From Candidatus Thermoflexus tengchongensis (GTDB taxonomy: Bacteria > Chloroflexota > Anaerolineae > Thermoflexales > Thermoflexaceae), in assembly GCA_016842085.1 (NCBI GenBank), contig JAEVEX010000044.1:1-64000 (forward strand): a stretch of 64,000 nucleotides of DNA. The letters run 5' to 3'. Within the stretch, counting starts at the first letter, position 1. Every line of letters begins with the position of its first letter. The position numbers and the translations under genes are program-made. The notes beneath the pieces are model-generated. The model saw only the letters and a list, made by a program, of their open reading frames with translations, was not told the DNA's origin and searched no databases. Positions 60,801 through 64,000 of the stretch are shown here, piece after piece.

Positions 60801-61070
60801 GATGACTGGCTGGCTGGGAGGACATGGACACAGGAGTTGAATGACGAGTTCATCGAAACAATTAAAAAAGAAGGACGAGAGGTTATTGACATCGGTCCGG
60901 ATTTCAATCGTCGGTTAAGGTACCGTTTAGATCCCACCGATCCGTTAGGGCGACCACCGAGTGCAGTTTACGGTCGAGAGCGCCGTCAGCTGCTGGGTTA
61001 TGAGCATTATCATCGGGTGTATAAGCGTTTCTGGAAATATGGTGGAGGCGTCCCCGGATTAGATTATTAA
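54834..61070 (+). CDS. Giant Rhs/YD-repeat polymorphic toxin protein
   Basis: A 2078-residue exported protein. The ATG at 54834 has AGGAGGAG upstream. Order: signal peptide (about 1-25), a long Pro-rich linker, a beta domain, then dozens of YD repeats (Y-D-x-x-G-N/R) forming the shell. A jelly-roll region at about 1010-1140 resembles a carbohydrate-binding module. Y-R-V-Y-L-P-L-V-A-K appears before the last repeats. The core ends in R-F-Y-D-P-A-L-G-R-F-L-Q-P-D-P and N-R-Y-A-Y-V-Y-N-N-P-L-R-Y. The final ~220 residues are the variable toxin tip (I-G-E-N-M-E-R-V, I-D-I-G-P-D-F, Y-G-R-E-R-R), of unassigned activity. Followed by a candidate immunity gene at 11 bases. Confidence 0.9.
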   Translation: MVRWRSPVVAVVILSLLGQPMTPVPRPPLPLPSRSSAPAQGTLAAPRFQSPLPPPTPPAPAPSPPPPLPLPPPEEIPVTPGTAARFLDGRVTVEVPPAAPIARLRLAAREIRRLGAGQAGLALVFDLTAADPRGTPLARFAAPLTVTLRLGDWVRWATRPDWLRPWVGYWDEKERQWRTLTPTHIDETAGVVTFPTDHLSIFGAGTVGVKESGWVLNFHDTRVDRFAGALVWAYPLDLPPGPGGIRPDLRLAYNSRRLDGVLTWAQSDGVGWGWSLDVAEIVWRNVRRCFDGARFYLCWDPVPLLVLHGEALKLVPETALPEGIQYTGPGSTTYRFRPEDERFGRIEWQPGPENGSWEITLPDGTRYRLGTTPDSRQTLRGSIGPWTGSGWTTGAATVRWRVKEMVYPTGGTVTFTYIEQTYLEQCRAWYQAGFLPFNPDNPDDPHNDPYHRCPTGDDPNSERASYLTQIEYPGTRVRIVWDRRWNGNGPNDGFGAPAYRGDFASAGMAALFWQTDAVQRVVVERRRGDGTWAVVREIRFTYGAFIPEDETNKRLRILTRIQEWAPEGNTWKALPPIAFGYTGYPNKDGRLCRWCSNVQRYCDFSSPCEACVPCTEWEMAQFFYPRLTRLDNGYGGRIEIGYETPDGGHWQGKNYRVAWRKVTDGLGGGWQEAYAYSGDSRGRCYLFWGEDQTGCTWPDAFHGPTGGLFLGYREVSVAIRDLAGSLVRSEWNRFALPEGPTNDPWPVRGRMRQAALSDPDGRVLQTMDIAYGISPTVGGAHFVFPQRQDLTTDGRTTRTEYRYDAYGNVTAVFEHGFLDVSGDERTTHRGYAYNLSAWILDKIAWERVYEGITEDTGGAALQTETRFFYDGASSFLTPPAKGLLTRVDRGKEGWGWGTEQAAYDAYGNPTVLTDARGFTTTFGYDPSGVYRVWERNPLGHTTRYEHYGVNESDPGAGRGPVGALKRIVDPNGAATAYTYDAFGRLVGEIRPGDSWTLPTRQWVYGTPRPAALFPNGDFEADGGWASYGSGIAWGYAAGAGRNGSRALWIRTTQEGDHWVGNFASSWQAEAPYWIGAWVRGSGGVCLTVSARAGWEQAAACGTATTDWQWLEGRIVLPPDATQFHLLIRTGVGEVWIDEVRIGPPLTPWRIERWDREVSGCSGCVQPTFTFYNGLGWKLQERIEKDNGTLQIVRNWAYDPLGRVIREDLPVEEPFSWEFLRPTGWESRPATRTAYDALGRPLAVTAPDGAVTRYAYADGGTLTLDPNGHQTLRCTDGLGRLAEVYAFKGAFSAPTLAAEPLAVARYRYNVLDRLTDVRDPLGNRIRIAYDPLGRKVRMDDPAMGPWWYRYDPAGNLIAQVDGRGWAVNFYYDPLNRLKGKTYTPNITDGASYSPPSDPGPSGYAVGFAYDEPGYGASIGRKTRSWTADGIQRTWAYDLRGRVTTATLTVDGQPFQQAFAYDAADRLVRRVDPDGEALQLTYGPHGWPVALTGWSPYAQNAAYNAAGQLTGLSLFGGGSLQRTYDPRTLRVTRIQGPGLDLGYAYDPAGNVRRITDTARSEVWAFAYDELDRLTGMSGPVNGTWTLDEGGRWLRRTEGTQTWVYDYGDAAPPSTPPGPYRVYLPLVAKSPTVRCLDEAWHAAWVGSDRGRSWKLLSVSDGATLGYDGNGNVLTRTVGGAEWRYVYDPENRLTEAWQGAERVAHFRYDAEGNRVVREVSGLRTVAVDEGYEVRNGVVRKVYRLRGEAVAVREGSGVWAAVGDPLGSVTVLAQGGSVAGATRYLPYGAIRLETGPFPTDRRFTGQRWEASLGLYDYRARFYDPALGRFLQPDPLVPEPGNPQALNRYAYVYNNPLRYLDDGGHLPVVPLLVAGAILALKVIDYGWTAWDASQSLRVLQDPNASEAAKTEAAANLALIAATEAAEPDDLLPVALPLDDLARKGILKAGQEIEEQAAQQAVEEAASAAIRKPPIVIGENMERVRRYAQQIGGETIDDWLAGRTWTQELNDEFIETIKKEGREVIDIGPDFNRRLRYRLDPTDPLGRPPSAVYGRERRQLLGYEHYHRVYKRFWKYGGGVPGLDY
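59727..60393 (+). repeat. Rhs core-end repeat, copy 1 (in full-length rhs)
   Basis: This 667-bp stretch is repeated at 61536-62202 with few changes. The last ~178 bp (60216-60393) recur a third time at 63646-63823. It encodes the last YD repeats and the conserved core end before the toxin tip. Confidence 0.95.
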
Positions 61071-61081
61071 GGAGGAAACTC

Positions 61082-61501
61082 ATGGAGATGGCGTTCAATA
61101 AATGCAACGAATTTTTGGAATTAGTCAAAAAACATTTCGGTTTTCTGGAAAAATATGGATTCCATATCTCACCAGAACATTTGCTCGCTTCGGGAACGCT
61201 TTGTAAGGTTGTTTATATTGGAAAGAACGTGGCGATTGAAATATATCTGGATATTCGCGATCAATATGTGGGCGTCAATGTGGTAAAAGTTTCGGAAGGT
61301 GTTCTTAAAAATCGGTTTCATGGTGGATTCCACTCAGACCTCGGCGCTTATCTGATGAAACGAGGCCGATTTCGAAAAGCGCCTTCACAGGAATTCGAAT
61401 CTATCATTGAAAAATCATTGGCTTCATGGGCTGATTATCTGCGATCTGAAGGAGAGAATATCCTGGCAGATTTGCCAAGCTCTCTTCCAGACGAGAAATA
61501 G
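61082..61501 (+). CDS. Candidate immunity protein for the Rhs tip
   Basis: A 139-residue soluble protein with AGGAGG before its ATG, starting 11 bases after the rhs stop. It is AT-rich compared with the rhs core, as is the toxin tip, a common sign of exchangeable toxin-immunity pairs. The sequence (H-F-G-F-L-E-K-Y-G-F-H-I-S, G-K-N-V-A-I-E-I-Y-L-D-I-R-D, W-A-D-Y-L-R-S-E-G-E) has an alpha/beta look and recalls small immunity proteins of contact-toxin loci, but no family was named with certainty. Immunity is inferred from position. Confidence 0.65.
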   Translation: MEMAFNKCNEFLELVKKHFGFLEKYGFHISPEHLLASGTLCKVVYIGKNVAIEIYLDIRDQYVGVNVVKVSEGVLKNRFHGGFHSDLGAYLMKRGRFRKAPSQEFESIIEKSLASWADYLRSEGENILADLPSSLPDEK

Positions 61502-61535
61502 AACGGATCTTCCCTTAAATTTCACTAACTATACC

Positions 61536-62939
61536 TGTCTCGATGAGGGGTGGCACGCCGCCTGGGTGGGAAGCGACCGCGGGCACTCGTGGCGGCTGGT
61601 CTCGGTGAGCGATGGGACCGCTTTAGGATATGATGGGAACGGGAACGTCCTCACCCGCACCGTGGGCGGCGCCGAGTGGCGGTATGTTTACGACCCCGAG
61701 AACCGCCTGGTGGAGGCCTGGCGGGGCGCCGAGCGGGTGGTCACCTTCCGCTACGACGCCGAGGGGAACCGGGTGGTGCGGGAGGTGAGCGGCCTCCGCA
61801 CCGTGGCCGTGGACGATGGCTACGAGGTCCGCAATGGCGTGGTGCGGAAGGTCTACCGCCTTGGGGGAGAGGCGGTGGCGGTGCGGGAGGGGGGCGGGGT
61901 CTGGGCCGTGGTGGGGGACCCCCTGGGCAGCGTCACCGTCCTGGCCCAGGGCGGGAGCGTCGCGGGGGCCACGCGCTATCTCCCGTATGGCGCCATCCGG
62001 TGGGAGAGCGGGGTCTTCCCCACCGACCGCCGCTTCACCGGCCAGCGGTGGGAGGGGACGCTGGGCCTGTATGATTACCGGGCGCGCTTCTATGACCCGG
62101 CGCTGGGGCGGTTCCTCCAGCCGGACCCCCTCGTCCCGGAGCCGGGGAACCCCCAGGCCCTCAACCGGTATGCCTATGTCTACCACAACCCCCTGCGCTA
62201 CACCGACCCCAGCGGGCACGCGGCCTGCATCGATGAAGGGTGCGCTTTGCTGGCCCCTCCAGGGAATCCCCGGCCATTCCTGCGCATTCCCGCACCTCGG
62301 GCCATTACCTTCATCCACCGGGAGATGGTTCGCAACGCTCAAAGCAAGATCGCCACCGCCATCCACATGGCCAATGCCATCGCCCGCTGGCCCCTTTGTC
62401 CAAGCTGCGTCCTCGGTGGAAAAACCCTCGCCTTCACCCTCTGGACGTCCCAGGTCATGGACGCCCAGGTGAAAAACTATGCAGGGCCTTTGGCCCCTCT
62501 GCTTGGAAACTGGGACCATAAACCGATCCTCTATCCTGAGAATCCCCAACAGCAGTCCCCTGTTCCCAAGATTGTTTGGCACAAAGGCTGGTCAACAGTA
62601 GGTTCTACTTTGTATCGGTTCGATATCTGGTCTAACATCCACTATGGTTATGTAGGCAGGGCTACTGGCTTCTCTCAGCCTGAACTAACCGGTGGAGCGG
62701 GTGTTGAACAAATTGGTTCGGACCTTTACAACTATGGGCATACCCATCAATGGCCCCACCGGTCGCCGAGAGCGGACAACTGGGCTGCTTCATGGGATGA
62801 TCCATCGGATAACGCCGCCATCCAAATTGGAATCCGTTTATGGGACCAATACGGCTTGGCGGTCAAGCCAGCCGATATTTATCTGGCTGTGCTAGAAGAG
62901 CCGCGCCTGGCTACCTCGCCATTTGGAGGAACACCATGA
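61536..62939 (+). CDS. Displaced Rhs tip cassette with type 44-like toxin
   Basis: From 61536 the frame repeats the end of the rhs core (667 bp, as 59727-60393) and then diverges into a different tip. The tip has I-H-Y-G-Y-V-G-R-A-T-G-F-S, G-A-G-V-E-Q-I-G-S-D, and D-D-P-S-D-N-A-A-I-Q-I-G-I-R-L, a pattern like bacterial toxin 44 domains of polymorphic toxins. No ribosome site and start occur at its 5' end: upstream codons run into the immunity gene region. It is thus an orphan cassette that needs recombination with the full gene to be used. The next gene overlaps by ATGA. Confidence 0.8.
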   Translation, partial: CLDEGWHAAWVGSDRGHSWRLVSVSDGTALGYDGNGNVLTRTVGGAEWRYVYDPENRLVEAWRGAERVVTFRYDAEGNRVVREVSGLRTVAVDDGYEVRNGVVRKVYRLGGEAVAVREGGGVWAVVGDPLGSVTVLAQGGSVAGATRYLPYGAIRWESGVFPTDRRFTGQRWEGTLGLYDYRARFYDPALGRFLQPDPLVPEPGNPQALNRYAYVYHNPLRYTDPSGHAACIDEGCALLAPPGNPRPFLRIPAPRAITFIHREMVRNAQSKIATAIHMANAIARWPLCPSCVLGGKTLAFTLWTSQVMDAQVKNYAGPLAPLLGNWDHKPILYPENPQQQSPVPKIVWHKGWSTVGSTLYRFDIWSNIHYGYVGRATGFSQPELTGGAGVEQIGSDLYNYGHTHQWPHRSPRADNWAASWDDPSDNAAIQIGIRLWDQYGLAVKPADIYLAVLEEPRLATSPFGGTP

Positions 62940-63634
62940 AAAAATGGCATCGCATCTGCCACTTAGATCACCTTCTCGTTATTCTTTTGAGTATACTTTA
63001 CTTGAGTGGATGTATAGTAAATATCTTTTACTCTACTCATCGTGAGCCTGAACTCCCAATACCACAATTTTTGCAAAGACAAATCGAGGCCTTTCCACCA
63101 GGATGGTATGTGGAGGAAAGTGACATCGTAATTTGGACAGCTGCCAATGATCCTCACGGGAAATTTACAAATGCTCCCTGGGCAGTGGCAGTCGATTTCT
63201 GGTATAAAGATGGCGCACGTATTTCCAAAGGACTGGCAACAGCTCACGAACAGATTTTTGTCTATAAGAGTTCTTTTGATGCACAAACTGTTTCCTATCC
63301 TTCGGAATACTGGGCCACATATTGGGAGGGCTGGATAACCTCCAGGGCAGGCTATATCCCTCAAGGATGGATCTATCGTCCCCCTCACGCAGACCGTTTT
63401 GAATTCAAGTGCTGGGGAGGCGACGGCATCGCTAAGCCTGAGCTATGCAGCTTTATTCTCCGTTATGAGGAATACATTATCGTATTTGACACACCTATTG
63501 TAGACTATATGACTCTGGATGATCTCCAACGGGTTCTGGAGGTGATTGATCAGGAAATGACTCGCCACTTGAAAAATTCAACCCTGCGCCCAGGTCCCCG
63601 GCCTGTGCCAACCGCATTGGATAAATTGAAGTAA
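62936..63634 (+). CDS. Lipoprotein, candidate immunity to the displaced tip
   Basis: A 232-residue protein whose ATG overlaps the toxin stop (ATGA at 62936). The signal peptide ends L-Y-L-S-G-C, a lipobox at Cys25. The mature domain is alpha/beta with many aromatic residues (W-Y-V-E-E-S-D-I-V-I-W and Y-W-A-T-Y-W-E-G-W). AT content is higher than in the rhs core. A membrane-anchored immunity protein acting outside the cytoplasm fits a toxin acting there, though this is inferred from coupling alone. No family recognised. Confidence 0.6.
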   Translation: MKKWHRICHLDHLLVILLSILYLSGCIVNIFYSTHREPELPIPQFLQRQIEAFPPGWYVEESDIVIWTAANDPHGKFTNAPWAVAVDFWYKDGARISKGLATAHEQIFVYKSSFDAQTVSYPSEYWATYWEGWITSRAGYIPQGWIYRPPHADRFEFKCWGGDGIAKPELCSFILRYEEYIIVFDTPIVDYMTLDDLQRVLEVIDQEMTRHLKNSTLRPGPRPVPTALDKLK

Positions 63635-63642
63635 TCCCTTCC

Positions 63643-64000
63643 TACGATCGGCGCTTCACCGGCCAGCGGTGGGAAGCCAGCCTGGGCCTCTACGACTACC
63701 GGGCGCGCTTCTACGACCCCGCCCTGGGCCACTTCCTCCAGCCGGACCCTCTGGTCCCGGAGCCCGGGAACCCGCAGGCCCTCAACCGGTATGCCTATGT
63801 TTACAGCAACCCGCTGCGCTACACCGACCCCAGCGGGCACGTCGTCCAGCTTCCCTGCCCCCGGTGCGATCGCCCCTGGATCTCCACCCAGGGCTGGCCA
63901 GGCCTCGCCGTCGATCTGGCCAAAGGCGCCTGCGCCGTCCTGGGCTGTCAGATCGACCCCGTCACGGGTCTCCTCTGGGGACCCTCTTATGCAGAATGGC
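63643..64000 (+). CDS. Second displaced Rhs tip cassette (runs off right edge)
   Basis: From 63643 the frame again gives R-R-F-T-G-Q-R-W-E, Y-D-Y-R-A-R-F-Y-D-P-A-L-G and the core end N-R-Y-A-Y-V-Y-S-N-P-L-R-Y-T-D-P-S-G-H. Only ~178 bp are shared, shorter than in the first cassette. It then goes into a new tip with C-P-R-C-D and L-G-C-Q-I-D-P, cut by the window end. No start codon and ribosome site are evident, nine bases after the lipoprotein stop. Confidence 0.85.

Overview
The window is about 64 kb of high-GC DNA that reads best as a thermophilic member of the Chloroflexota, possibly close to Thermoflexus. This is an inference from gene content and no marker tree was run. The clues are an A2-type haem-copper oxidase with a YSHP motif, several cupredoxin lipoproteins, the order rpsB-tsf-pyrH-frr-uppS-cdsA, and a huge Rhs protein with a Y-L-P-L-V box of the kind common in Chloroflexota exported proteins. 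No tRNA, rRNA or CRISPR array was found.

Layout. 1-0.7 kb: end of an IS630-type transposase, then four copies of a ~100-base structured repeat. 0.8-4.4 kb (minus): NERD-like membrane protein, zinc-ribbon protein, fabF and a long-form glucose-1-phosphate nucleotidyltransferase. 4.6-6.2 kb (plus): a type IV AbiE toxin-antitoxin pair behind a palindromic operator. 6.2-11.5 kb (minus): surface-polysaccharide cluster (degenerate CpsD-like ATPase, two Wzz-type proteins, two glycosyltransferases) with rnhB. 11.9-20.4 kb (minus): a YeeE thiosulfate transporter, a TusA-rhodanese-rhodanese fusion, a histidine kinase/response regulator pair, and an unusual redox module made of two CuA proteins, a polyferredoxin membrane protein and a cupredoxin. 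21.1-25.1 kb (minus): A2-type cytochrome oxidase operon with its own cupredoxin. 25.6-28.6 kb: a second kinase/regulator pair. 29.1-33.6 kb: a c-type cytochrome lipoprotein, then CcdA-like, altered CuA-like, lipoprotein, Rieske, methyltransferase and rhodanese genes. 33.7-37.4 kb: copper/heavy-metal handling (CopB-type ATPase, YHS, SHOCT, HMA-like protein). 37.7-40.1 kb: a third regulator/kinase pair. 40.1-42.9 kb: polyprenyl-phosphate glycosyl-1-phosphate transferase and a GT4 enzyme. 42.9-47.2 kb (plus): ornithine-cyclodeaminase-family enzyme, mutM, a DUF429 gene with an in-frame stop, DUF309 and a zinc dehydrogenase. 47.4-49.0 kb: a decayed IS607-type element whose tnpB carries two 30-base palindromes. 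49.0-54.5 kb (minus): the translation/envelope run tmk-cdsA-uppS-frr-pyrH-tsf-rpsB. 54.8-64.0 kb (plus): a polymorphic-toxin locus with a full-length Rhs protein, its candidate immunity gene, and at least two displaced Rhs tip cassettes.

How they fit. Oxidase, CuA modules, Rieske, cytochromes, cupredoxins and copper ATPase together suggest a copper-heavy aerobic electron-transport chain with several NarL-type two-component systems interleaved. TusA/rhodanese/YeeE genes add sulfur uptake and transfer. The most unusual content is the CuA-polyferredoxin module without an oxidase subunit I, the altered CuA site at 30.5 kb, the family of 30-base palindromes, the covarying repeat at the left end, and the Rhs cassette array at the right end.
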